Source: Antennarius striatus (lineage: Eukaryota; Chordata; Actinopteri; Lophiiformes; Antennariidae). From it: a stretch of DNA of 64,000 nucleotides. Of this stretch, positions 42,022-52,999 are shown piece by piece. The notes below the pieces were generated by a model. It had not been told where the DNA came from and searched no databases. It worked only from the letters and a program-made list of their open reading frames with translations. Location of the stretch: contig NC_090784.1 of NCBI RefSeq assembly GCF_040054535.1, positions 8,144,501 to 8,208,500 of the forward strand, written 5' to 3'. A program made the position numbers and the translations under genes. Position 1 is the stretch's first letter, and every line of letters starts with the position of its first letter.

Positions 42022-42720
42022 GGTGGCTGCAGTAAGAGGAGGAGGATGACAACAGTCACACTGACTTTGCAGTAGGATGACTGGTTGGACACTCCTGCTG
42101 ACTTATTGCAGAATCACTGAAGAAGAAGAAAACAGCTATTTATAATACAATTTATAAATGATTGTTTTCAGCTAGAAAGTACAATCCTATAACAAGAATG
42201 TCCATCATTACCTAGAATCAACCCTATGACGCCCCATGAAAAGTAATAGCTGGCGTATTATAGCTGTATTACTTGTAGACAGCAATGGACCGTACATTGA
42301 AAGTAGTTTGTGATGATGAACGTTTTCTCACTGCTCATAAAGCGTGCATAATCTCTTTAGTTCAACATTAAAGTCGTTAGTCCTAAATTATTTCCATTTG
42401 CTACATTTATCACATCAAAATACACGCAGCATTAAATTGACTCGTTATTTGTTTTTTATGGAGCTATCAAGCATTAGCTGTTAGCTCTTTTCATTACAGA
42501 TAACATAGGATTAGCACATAGCCTGCTAGCTCCTCTGATGACCCTCGATAATACAAAGAATAACACACAGAGATATTCAAACACGGCGCTGTAAACACGT
42601 TTATGTTTTGATGATTTAGTACATAAAAGAAGGCTAATTTTAAGTCAAAAGCTGTAGAAAAAGTCGTGTCACTTTTACCTCCCCACTTCCGTTGTTTACT
42701 TCCTCATGACCAGTCACATG
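42022..42720 (-). promoter_or_regulatory. washc5: washc5 5' leader with predicted non-coding exon 1
   Basis: A good donor GGGGAG|GTAAAAG on the minus strand gives a first exon ending at 42,679. Acceptors that could open the start-codon exon lie at 42,118-42,117 (TTCTTCTTCAG) and at 42,028-42,027 (CTCTTACTGCAG, six bases before the ATG). The region upstream has an ETS-like ACTTCCG near 42,684 and a palindromic GTCACATGAC E-box near 42,712-42,721, similar to TFE/TFEB-type sites of endolysosomal genes. The transcription start is not determined. Confidence 0.5.
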
Positions 42721-42799
42721 ACAGGCGTGAAGCTGGGTGAGTTTGTTTCATCACATTCAGTGCGCCGGAGAGGAGCGGGGACATGTTCGACGACTGCCC

Positions 42800-45110
42800 T
42801 CAAGCGCCCAAAATACATTTGCTGAAATGTGGACATGATAATTATCATTTACTACTTTTTTAACGATTGTCTAAACTATTTGAAAAGATGCTACCTGTTG
42901 ATGTAAATGTATTTTTATTGGAATATATTTATAGCTGAATAATTGTGTGCCGAGGTGCACCTGAGTCATACCGGACTGCGAGATGACTTGCTAAAAATAA
43001 AAAATATTAAACCTCATCGGTAAATCTTTTTTTTTTTTTTTTTTTAAGTAAGTTTAAAAGTGTACGTGTATGTTTCTCTAGATGGCGACTGAGATCCACT
43101 GTACCTTCGGTTTATCTGTCTCCATGCTGCTCCTCTCCGCTGAGAGTGAAGATTTCTGTCTTCATTAGGGAGGAGCGATTTGCGCAGTCTGTAGTGAGAA
43201 ATAAGCTCGAACTGAAATTAAAATTACCTACTGTGAGATAAATCTGCAAGACTGAAATATGATATCCAGCAGTTTTCAGGCAACAAATATCTTCTTAAAA
43301 TTAATTTTCTTTGAGGCCCCTGCAGAAAATTTCCTCCCACTTTAGAAGCAAACCGCTGTATGCTATGAAATATCAATTTAGTTAGAAAAATAATTACCCC
43401 TGATGGAGAAGAGTGGGTCTACTCTATATTAATTCTGGCATGGTAGAAAAAGACAATCTGAATGATCAACGTGACAAACTAGGTGAATAGGAATAAACCC
43501 TTCATTTTTTTGATTGGATTGGACTTTTATTGCCAATGTTTCTAACGTGCTGGCAATCTCTTGCTTCAGGGCAAGCCAAGGGTTAATAGCCATCCTATAG
43601 AGAGAGCTGTTTGTTTGACTTGAAACCTTTCTATACCAGGTTTCACTTCAGTCCTAAATCTGTTAATGTATCCGTGTGCTATAGAAGACTGTCTGTCCTT
43701 TTTATTTAACATTCTTCAGGTCACATTATTCTAAAATGTTTTATACAACAATGATGCATCACTTCAATCGCATTTTGTCTTTGAATTGTAAAGGCTTCTC
43801 CGCTTTAGGGACTCTTTATAGATTGTCCTCATAACACTTTTACTTTATTTATTAGAGCAAAGTGGTGATTGACAGGAAGCTGGGAGACTGAGGGTGAAAC
43901 AAACGGCAAGGTGAGCTGCACTTAAAATTCTGAATAATATGCTTCTGATGTCGCTGAGCCATTCAGTGCCTTTATTTTGATGCATTTTGCATTTTCAGAG
44001 AGAAAGACAGGCAGCAGCAATTAAGATTCATCTCTCGCCTCATCATTGACCCAGTTGTCCACAAATTACACAACTGTGTCCCTGCGGTCACTGGATTTAT
44101 TACCCGTTTACTATCACACCAAGGTCACATTCTCAGCAGCACGTGGGTCAGCTATACAGGCTTCTTGGGAAGCATCATGAAAGGTTTTCACTAATGAGGT
44201 CTCTCAATACACACTGTCTTTATTAACCTTCCTGCACCATCTGGGTTTCCACTCCTTGTCAGCTTGATGGTCTTTGCAGAATCTCATTTGAGAATTGTTT
44301 TTATTAAAACATATGTGATTGTGATCCATTGATGGTCTAGGTAAAGAATACTTTGTTTGTACAGATTAGTGAAAAGTAGTTCTCATCGATTAACATTTCA
44401 AATGCATATATTCATAGGATATCTCCTGACGACTGAATGACTTTCAGGTCTCTACCTGTTAAGAGCACTGTCAGAACTCAATCCCTGAGGAGTTACCTTT
44501 TGTCATTTAATTATCCAATGAGTGAACTGATAAATAATGATTTCCTCTTTCAATTCATTTCACCCTGTTCCATATTCTTTGCCAACAATTTCATCAAATT
44601 GCTTTCAAGAGCATTATCGAGCAAGTATTGAACTGAGTGTTATCATTATATTATGATTATGTCTTTGAGGACATGTGTTCTATGTATGAAAATACATTCA
44701 GGTGTTGGTGTGCAGTCCAAGGTTCATTCACAGAAGTATGCACGTATGAATTGTATGCTCCCCATTAGCAGCAACTTGACTTTATTCAGATTGGCTAGTG
44801 ATTAAACGTGTACATGGCAGGAACTTTCACACCAGTCTGAACTGTGTGAGGTGATTAAAGGCGCCTCAATTTGTCGTCCTGTCCCACAGCTACTCTTCCT
44901 CATTGATCTAATTCAGGCATTGAAGCGAGAGCTGCGTGCAGCAAGCTTCTCTCTTTGAAACACCCCGGATCTTCCTCTCCTCTCTCATGTGAGGGACTAT
45001 TTCACTGACACGTATGAAATGTAATCTTTACTAAAATTAGCTGTAATGTATAAACTTCATCCATAAGCATAATCGTCTCCTTAAGGAAGGACATGCAATT
45101 CAAAGAGCTC
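42800..45110. other. Gene-free stretch upstream of washc5
   Basis: No coding exon, RNA gene or recognised transposon. The only notable item is a poly-T run near 43,027-43,045. Confidence 0.45.
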
Positions 45111-45654
45111 ACACCAGGATTTATGTAACATTCCAAGGTGAAGTTGGCTTTCAAGTTCAAGTGCTCAAACCTGAATGGCAGGAAAACAAAGACAGATTTT
45201 TAAAAAAAAAAGGTATTGGAACAGACAAGATGGTAGATAGAGTTTCAAAAATCTTTCAAGAGTTTAAGTTTTACCACAAATAAATTTGTCATTTCAATTA
45301 ATTCTGGTAGAACTCACACCTTTACCCATACAGTAATTTGGTCTTGTAGCCAATAAATATTTTCTGCGTGCGTGCGTGCATGTATGTGTTCGTGCATGTG
45401 TGTGTGTGTGGGAGCATTGCCAGCCGTCTTTGAGAACTAGATTTACAAGATGTTTCTAGATGTAATCCCTATCTGTCCTCAGAGGTTTAGGGTGTATGTG
45501 TTCCGCGTTGTCAAAAGACACAATGACATTAAAACAGATGTAATCACAATGGATGTGATTCAATAGAATGTACACACACCCAACCAGTGACGACACCAAT
45601 GAGTCATAAGAACTGGACAGAGTGTCACTCTGCAGATCAGTGATAGCGGCTAAA

Positions 45655-45684
45655 CACACACACACACACTTACACACACACACA

Positions 45685-45731
<47 letters not shown>

Positions 45732-45788
45732 GCACACACACACACACACACACAAACACACACAAACACACACACACACACACACACC
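45655..45788. repeat. (CA)n microsatellite
   Basis: Imperfect CA run interrupted by TTACAC, ACGCGC and AAACAC variants, at the right edge of composite block c copy 1. Confidence 0.95.
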
Positions 45789-45832
45789 CATTTTCGAACG
45801 GACGGACAGACGAATGAACAAACGAACACAAG

Positions 45833-46893
45833 AATTACATCCTGCTTCAAAGTGGTCTTCTTCTTTTCCTTTTGGCTTTTCTCTTCAGGGGTCGCCACAG
45901 CGAATCAGTTACCTCCATCTAACCCTGTCTACTGCATCCTCTTCTCTCACAGCAACTACCTTCATGTCGTCTTTCACTACATCCATAAACCTCCTCTTTG
46001 GTCTTCCTCTAGCCCTCCTGCCTGGCGGTTCAAAACTCAGCATCCTTCTACCAATATATTCACTATCTCTCCTCTGGACATGTCCAAACCATCTCAGTCT
46101 GGCCTCTCTGACTTTATCTCCAAAACCTCTAACATGTGCTGTCCCTCTGATGTACTCATTCCTGATCCTATCCTTCCTGGTCACTCCCAGAGAGAACCTC
46201 AGCATCTTCATCTCTGCTACCTCCAGCTCTGTCTCCTGTCTTTTCCTCAGTGACACTGTCTCTAGACCAAACAACATCGCTGGTCTCACCACAGTTTTGT
46301 ACACCTTTCCTTTCATTTTAGCTGAAACTCTTCTATCACACATCACACCTGACACTTTCCTCCACCCGTTCCATCCTGCCTGTACACGCTTCTTCACCTC
46401 TTTTCCACACTCTCCATTGCTCTGGACTGTTGACCCTAAGTACTTAAAATCCTCCACCTTCTTGATCTCTTCTCCCTGTAACCTCACTCTTCCACTTGGG
46501 TCCCTCTCATTCACACACATGTACTCTGTGATGTATTGTAATAGTCAGTGTTCATTTGTCCATCTGTTATTTAGTCCACCAAATGTCTTCGCAACCGTTG
46601 CAGATGGAAAGATGAAACACAAAGTAGATTACTTGGGCGGCAAAGAGAATGAAAATAAGATGATGACCTTGACCTTGAGAAAACTAGGTCAAGGTAAAAT
46701 TTCAACTTTTGTACACTCAGGAACCAGATAAGATAGAAAGACGAGGGAGAAGGCCAGTGTGAGTAAGACCATAGATCAAAGCACAAAGTAGGTCAGAACA
46801 GGAGCTTTGATCTTTGACCCATTCCCCTAGGTCAGGGTAGAATTTTGAATTCAGGGGTGTTGCGGGATGTTGCAGTCTGTGACTGCATTGGTT
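45833..46893 (+). repeat. Unclassified interspersed repeat, copy 2, split by an RTE insertion
   Basis: Left part 45,833-45,855 (ATTACATCCTGCTTCAAAGTGG) and right part 46,526-46,893 are adjacent in the uninterrupted copy at 22,768-23,140, where CTTCAAAGCGGTGATGTATT runs without a break. The RTE fragment 45,856-46,525 lies exactly between them, so this is a nested insertion. The right part holds ACCGTTGCAGATGGAAAG, AAGATGATGACCTTGACC and ATAGATCAAAGCACAAAG, all shared with copy 1. Confidence 0.85.
45856..46528 (-). mobile_element. RTE-type LINE, 3' fragment of the reverse transcriptase ORF
   Basis: Minus-strand frame of 203 residues with KVEDFKYLGSTVQSNGECGK, KGKVYKTVVRPAMLFGLETV, NEYIRGTAHVRGFGDKVREA, RLRWFGHVQRRDSEYIGRRM and [19 protein letters not shown]: the C-terminal end of RTE-type reverse transcriptases common in fish. 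The 3' end is a short untranslated tail (GCGACCCCTGAAGAG then AAAAGGAAAAGAAGAAGA). The catalytic palm domain is missing, so this is a 5'-truncated dead copy. It is inserted in an unrelated repeat. Confidence 0.85.
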
Positions 46894-47904
46894 TTATTAA
46901 CACTCTTGGTGTGCAACATACACATAACAGTATCCTGGAGAATGGAGGACACCGCATGTGCTGTACAGTGTAGGTCTGTATAATACATGCTAAGCAACTA
47001 AACAAAGCAATGGTACATTAAATCGTGGAACCCTGATCTACTTAGAGATTAGAATCACTCAACATTTTTAGAATTTATTTCCACATTTTAACACCTAAAC
47101 TTGATTTTTATGAGTATATATTAAACTCAGTTCTCACTGGGAAACAACACATTGAGAACAGACAAGCTGACAAAAAGAATCTCAAAACATCTTTCAGGAG
47201 TTTCAGTTTTATCCCAAATGAAAACTGACATTTCGATAAATTCTATTAGAATTTATACCTTCACACATGATTTGGTTTTACAGCTGATAAATGTTTTCTG
47301 TCTGTGTGTGTGTTTGTGTGAGTGTATGTGAGTGTGTGTGCGCACGTGGGGTGGCATTACCAGCCTTCTTTGAGAACTAGATTAACAAGATGTTTTTGCA
47401 CTTAATCCCTATCTGTCCATAAAGAGGTTTAGGGTGTGTGTGATCCACATTGTTAAAAGACACACAATGTCAAATAAAAACATGTAATCATACTGGATGT
47501 CAGTCATCCAGCGTATGCACACCCAACCAGTCACAACACCCACGAGTCATGAGAACTGGCAGAGAAGGCTGGCTCAACAAGCGCCAGTGGAATCAATCAA
47601 CACTGAAGATCAGCTCCTAGTAGACCCTGGTGTGCTGGGCCAGGATCATGCAATCCCATCAGTGCCCAGGGCCCCTCAGAGGCCAACAGGAGCCAAATAT
47701 CCGGCTCACCTAAAAATCCAGACTGCAGATCCACAGTAACAGAGTGACCCAGGCTCAACAAACAGGCTCGAAGCCCTGGAAGTACCGCGACCAACACAGC
47801 CGGAGCACACAGGCCAACAGCCATGGGCACAGGACAGGAAGGGTCCCGGCATTGCCCATGTTCCCCGCAGCTCCCCACGTGCACGCGCGCACATACCCAC
47901 GCAT

Positions 47905-47931
47905 GAATACACACACACACACACACACACC

Positions 47932-47980
<49 letters not shown>
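47905..47980. repeat. (CA)n microsatellite
   Basis: CA run with one CCAACA interruption, inside the composite array after block d copy 1. Confidence 0.95.
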
Positions 47981-47983
<3 letters not shown>

Positions 47984-48353
47984 CCCAGGGCCACAAGGCT
48001 AGGAGACAAGACAATAAGTAAATCAATGGCACCTCCAGAAACTAACTAATGCTTCTGTCCTGCCACCGCGAGTCAACCCTCTAATGGACACACCAGACGG
48101 GGAAACTTTGTAATATTCCTCTATTTAATCATGATATCTGCAGACGCTTCCTATCAGAGTTTGGAGAATGAATAAGAAAAAGAATGATGAGAACCATATC
48201 TTCACCAAAAGAACTTTCACAAATTGAAAAATATTATCCCTTTGATTGAATTCCTTTCATCCAAATAAGATCCATTTGATCTTATGACAATAATAATATT
48301 CGTAATGCAGTAATTAATCAAAAAACTAAATAAATGTCATACAAATTGAATTA

Positions 48354-48651
48354 CAGTGTGCCCTCATGCATTCGCGCATCAACACTCGCGACTTCACCTC
48401 ATCATGGATTTTTGGTAGGCAGTCATATGATACGGTATGCGCATTCTACTGGCTAAGTGCTTCAAACAGTTTATAAGAGTGTGGGAAAAAGTAATACAGA
48501 TAGAAGGTGGTTTCATATCAATATGGGGAGAGTTCATAAATGTTTAAATTACCGTAAATAATAAGATAAATAGTTTGTCGCTATATTGCGGAATTTGTTG
48601 TTCACATGTAGTTCCTGGACGCATTAACCGCGAGGAACAAGGGCGAACATG
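48354..48651 (-). mobile_element. Mariner-type MITE, family copy M2
   Basis: Flanked by TA on both sides (48,352-48,353 and 48,652-48,653). Starts CAGTGTGCCCTCATGC. Internal blocks are the reverse complement of copies M1 and M4: ATACGGTATGCGCATTCTA, AGATAGAAGGTGGTTTCATA, ATTACCGTAAATAATAAGA, GTTCCTGGACGCATTAACCG. About 300 bp, no coding capacity. Confidence 0.85.
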
Positions 48652-48677
48652 TACATTCTTGGTGAGCAATATGCACA

Positions 48678-48706
48678 TAACATATTGCATATGTTATGTG
48701 CATATG
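48678..48706. repeat. Short palindrome, 12-bp stem
   Basis: GCACATAACATA and TATGTTATGTGC form a perfect 12-bp stem around a 5-base TTGCA loop, within composite block f copy 2; other copies of the block have only one arm. It probably arose by local inverted duplication. Confidence 0.8.
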
Positions 48707-48915
48707 TTACAAATAACATATGGAGGAAACAGCATGTGCTTAAAAGTGTAGTCTCTATAATATGTGACACACAACTAAACAAAGCAATGGAATATAAATT
48801 GTGAACCCTGATCTATTTAAAGAATTGAATCACTCCATGTTTTCAAATTGTATTTTGACAAGGGAAGTATTTCACCTTTTTTCCACATTTTAACACCTAA
48901 ATATGATTTTTATCA

Positions 48916-48941
48916 TCCATCCATCCATCCATCCATCCATT
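48916..48941. repeat. (CATC)n microsatellite
   Basis: Six or seven CATC units followed by a poly-T stretch and TAGATTAGATGACTGTAACT, the same junction seen at 51,455-51,500. Confidence 0.85.
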
Positions 48942-49534
48942 TTTTCATAGATTAGATGACTGTAACTGTATTGTCTACATCCGCTTTCCTGAAATAGTTT
49001 CTATGGAGACCTAAAAGTTATTGCATATGTAATTGAACCTGATGTCTGCTCTGTTATTGAAATGGTCTGACATACAGTACATGTTGTCATGGTGTTAAGA
49101 TTACCGTACTCAAATCGGTGAACAAATAGACCCACCATGCAAACACAGACTCCAGAGTGAAGAACAAAAATCAGGGCTTTACTCTTTTTTACACAATTCC
49201 AAATAATGACAGCTAGACTGGAAGATTAAAAGATTCACACAAAACTTATAGACAGTCTTCTGCTTGAGGAAGGACATGGAATTCAAACAGCTATCATCAA
49301 GATTCACACAACATTCCAAGGTGGAGTTGTATTTCAAGTTCAATGGCTGAACCCTATCTGTGTGTGTAGACTTTACCAACCCTCTTCGAGAACTAGCTTA
49401 ACAAGATTTTTTGCAGGTATTTTCATATCTTTTCTCAAAGACCTTTAAGGTGTGTATATCCGCATTGTCAGAAGACACAATGACAAAAAACCCCAGATGT
49501 AATCACACTGGATATGTCACTCATTAGAATGGGT

Positions 49535-49849
49535 AGTTTTTTTAGTGGGTAGCCACGTGATACCATACACGCATGCTATTGACTGACAGCATCCATGTGT
49601 ACACTGTGTTCCGAGACTAACTCCTGCTACTTTTCTTTAATACAAAAAGTATTTTCTTTAATAAAAATGTGTAAGAGTGCAGGAAAAGGTATTACAGATA
49701 TAAGGTGTTTTAATGTCATTATGGGGAAGGTTCATACATGTATAAATTAATGTAAATAATAAAATAACTATTTGGTCACTATATCGCAGAATTTTGTTTT
49801 TCGCGGGTGGTCCTGGAATGTTTTAACTGCAAGTACCAAAGGATTACTG
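49535..49849 (-). mobile_element. Mariner-type MITE, family copy M3
   Basis: Shares GTAGCCACGTGATACCATAC, GTATTACAGATATAAGGTG, TCATTATGGGGAAGGTTCA and TCGCGGGTGGTCCTGGAATG with other copies, and ends CAAAGGATTACTG close to GTA. It carries an extra TTCTTTAATAC-containing segment, also seen in M5, so M3 and M5 belong to one subfamily. Confidence 0.75.
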
Positions 49850-50040
49850 GTACTATATTTAACCAAGAAAGTGAATAAATGTCATACAAACTGAATTACA
49901 TTCTTGGTGAGCAATATGCACATAACAGTTTCCTGGAAAATGGAGAAAACCGCATGTGCTGTTAAGTCTGAATAATACATGCTAAACAACTAAACAAAGC
50001 AATCGTGAACCCTGATCTATTTATAGAATTGAATAACTCC

Positions 50041-51450
50041 AACCATCCATCCATCCATCTTCTCCCGCTTATCCAGAGTCGGGTCGCGGGGGCAGCAGCT
50101 TTAACAGGGAACCCCAAACTTCCCTTTCCCTGGCCACATCCACCAGCACTGACTGGGGGATCCCAAGGCGTTCCCAGGCCAGTGTTGAGATATAATCCCT
50201 CCATCTGGTCCTGGGTCTGCCCTGAGGTCTCCTCCCAGCTGGACGTGCCAGGAACACCTCGCTAGGGAGGCGCCCTGGAGACATCTGCACCAGATGCTCA
50301 AACCACTTCAGCTGAGTCCTTGCCATGCGAAGGATCAGCAGCTCTACTCTGAACCCCTCGCGAATAGCAGTGTTTCTCACCCTATCTCTCGGGAATACAC
50401 CAGCTACGGACGCTTGTATTCACAATCTCGTTCTTTCAGTCATGACCCATCGCTCATGACCATAGGTGAGGGTAGGAACGAAGATTGAACAGTAGATGGA
50501 GAGCTTTGCCTCTCGGCTTGGCTCTCTATTTATTGCAGTATAATAACAGTGCAGTAAAGCAACTGCAATACAACTCCTGCTGCCCCAAATCTCTGTCCAA
50601 TCTCACATTCCATTGTTCCCCCACTGGTGAACAAGACCCCAAGATACTTAAACTCCTTCACTTGGGGAAGGACCTCATTCCCCACTCAAAGAGGCAGTTC
50701 ACCGGCTTCCTGCTGAGGTGCTGACCCTCATCCCTGCTGCTTCACACTCGGCTGCAAACTGGACCAGTGAGTGCTGCAGGTCAGAGGCCGATGATGCAAA
50801 CAGGACCACACCATCTGCAAAAAGCAGCGATGCAATCCTCAGGCCACCAAAATGTAAAACTTTACCACGACTACACCTCGATATCCTGTCCATGACAAAC
50901 GAGATAGAGAATTGGTGACAAAGCGCAGCCCTGGCGAAGGCAAACAACCACTCTGAACAAGTTTGACTTACTACCGAGAACTCGAACACAGGTCTCACTA
51001 TGGGCGTGCAGCGATTCGATGGCCCTGAGCAGAGGCTCCCTCACCCCATACTCCCACAGTACCTCCCACAGTAAGTCCCTGGGGACCCGATCGTATGCGT
51101 TCTCTAAAGCCACAAAACACATGTAGACTGAATGGGCATACTCCCAAGCCCCCTCCAGGATCCCTGCAAGAGTAAAGAGCTGGTCCGTTGTTCCACGACC
51201 AGGACGGAACCCACATTGTTCCTCCTCAATCTGAGGTTCGTCATTCAGCCGGAGCCTGCCTTCCAGCATCTTGGAGTAAACTTTCCCAGGAAGACTGAGG
51301 AGTGTGATGCCCCTGTAGTTGGTGCACACCCACTGGTCCCCCTTTTTAAAATGAGGAACCACCATCCCAGTCTGCCACTCTTTCGGTACTGTCACAGACT
51401 TCCAAGCTATGTTAAACAGGCACCCATGACAGCCGCTCAACACCCAGGGC
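50041..51450 (-). mobile_element. Rex3-like LINE, degenerate
   Basis: Minus-strand frames 51,464-50,871, 50,998-50,699 and 50,380-50,069 form one broken reverse transcriptase: TNYRGITLLSLPGKVYSKML, EEEQCGFRPGRGTTDQLFTL, FVALENAYDRVPRDLLWEVL, CLRQGCALSPILY, LRIASLLFADGVVLFASSAS, then a C-terminus with RPAGRRPQGRPRTRWRDYIS. Motif A reads FVALENAYD where FVDLEKAYD is usual, and the active site reads FADG instead of FADD, so catalytic aspartates are lost in both motifs. The 3' end is GATAAGCGGGAGAAGATGG followed by GATG repeats (50,041-50,060), the known tail of Rex3. The 5' part including the endonuclease is missing. It lies within the composite array. Confidence 0.85.
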
Positions 51451-51454
51451 CTCC

Positions 51455-51580
51455 ATCCATCCATTCATCCATCCATTTTTTTGTAGACTAGATGACTGTA
51501 ATTGTCTTTTCTACATCCGCTTTTCAGCTTTGTCGGTCACCGGTGCTGCTGTTTCCTACCCCAGCTGACTATGGACAAGA
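51455..51580 (-). repeat. SINE-tail fragment next to a (CCAT)n tract
   Basis: CCAT repeats, then GACTAGATGACTGTAATTGT, CTACATCCGCTTTTCAGC and TGGTCACCGG-like sequence, then CTACCCCAGCTGACTATGGA. The order resembles the 3' part of the tRNA-derived SINE near 63 kb (CCGC, GGTCAC, GGAGCCTATCCCAG). It is diverged, so family membership is tentative. Confidence 0.45.
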
Positions 51581-52999
51581 GGCAGGGTATGCTTTGGATG
51601 TGTTGCCAGCACATTACAGAGCAAGATTTTTATCAGTATAAATTAAACTCAATTTTCACTGCAAAACAATGCAGAGAGAAAGAAAAGGACCAGCCAGTAG
51701 AGGGTTTATTACACTATGACCACTGGAAGTCGCAACACTTCCCAGAATGATTTTCAAGGCTAATAAATTTGGTTTAAGGGCATAAATCTAAATGTCATCA
51801 TAGTAATGTTGTAATATCAGATTAGATCAAGCCGCAGATATTACCTTCATTGCAAGTCATTACTGCTGCCATAGTAGCATTAAAACGGTTTCAGTGGATG
51901 GATGAATGGATGGATGGATGATAAAAATCATATTTAGGTGTAAAAATGTGGAAAAAAGGTGAAATATTTCATTGAACCTGATCTCTGTTCTGTGAAATGC
52001 TCCAACATGCATGTTGTCATGCTGTTAAGATTACTCAAATCGGTGAACAAATATACCCACCATGCAAACACAGACTCCAGAGTGAAGAACAAAAATCAGG
52101 GCTTTACTCTTTTTTACACAATTCCAAATAATGACAGCTAGACAGGAAGATTAAAAGATTCACACAAAACTTATAGACAGTCTTCTGCTTGAGCAAAGAA
52201 ATGGAATTCAAACAGCTCACAGCAAGATTCCAAGGATTTTAATTTCAAGGGCTCAAACATGAATGGTAATAAAAGATAGATGGGAAGAGGTAGAGGAACA
52301 GACAAGCTGGCAAAAAGAGTTAAAAAATCTTCAGGACTTTCAGGTTTACCACAAATAGAAACTCACATTTCAGCAAATTCAGGTGGAATTTACGCCTTCA
52401 CACATAATTTGCATTTGATAAATATTATTTGTCTGTGTGAGCAACTTTGTGTGTGTGTGTGTGTGTGTTGTGTGCATGGGGGGGGGGGCATTACCAGCCC
52501 TCTTTCTTTGAGAACTAGATTAACAAGATTTTTTTGCACTTAATCTCTATCTGTCCTCAAAGAGGTTTAGAGTGTGTGTGATCCACATTGTCAAAAGACA
52601 CAATGACATAAAAAAAAAGTATTCACACTGGACGTGATTCATTAGAGAGTATACACACCCAACCAGTGACGACATAAAAGAGTCATGAGAACTGGACAGA
52701 GAAGGCTGGCTCAACAACGACCAAAGGAACCAATCAACACTGAAAATCAACTTCTAGTAGACCCTGGTGTGCTGGGCCAGGATCATGAAATCACATCAGC
52801 GCCCAGGGCCCATCAGAGTCCAATAGAAGCCAGAAAGTCTGGCTCACCAAACAATCCAGACTGCAGATCCACAGCAACAGAGTGACCCAGGATCACAAAC
52901 AGGCCCAGAGCCCCGAATGTACCGTGACCAACGCAGCCGGATGAAATAATCAGAACTGTATCCACACCAGGAAAAAAACCCAGACCTGTCAGTCCTTCA

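Larger units (their letters stand above)
45130..52950. repeat. Locally duplicated composite repeat array
   Basis: The same non-coding blocks recur in the same order three to four times. Block c (ATTACCAGCC, TTTGAGAACTAGATTAACAA, ATCCCTATCTGTCC, AAAAGACACAATG) is at about 45,411-45,620, 47,347-47,560, 49,371-49,525 and 52,489-52,690. Block d (GAAGGCTGGCTCAACAA to ACACAGCCGGAG) is at 47,560-47,810 and 52,705-52,945. Block f (GTGAGCAATATGCACATAAC, CCCTGATCTATTTA) is at 46,898-47,072, 48,655-48,835 and 49,896-50,040. Block h (CAAATCGGTGAACAAATA, ACCCACCATGCAAACACAGA) is at 49,110-49,215 and 52,030-52,145. MITEs, microsatellites, an RTE and a Rex3 copy are inserted between them. No gene-like frame spans the blocks, and no known family was recognised. 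Confidence 0.85.
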
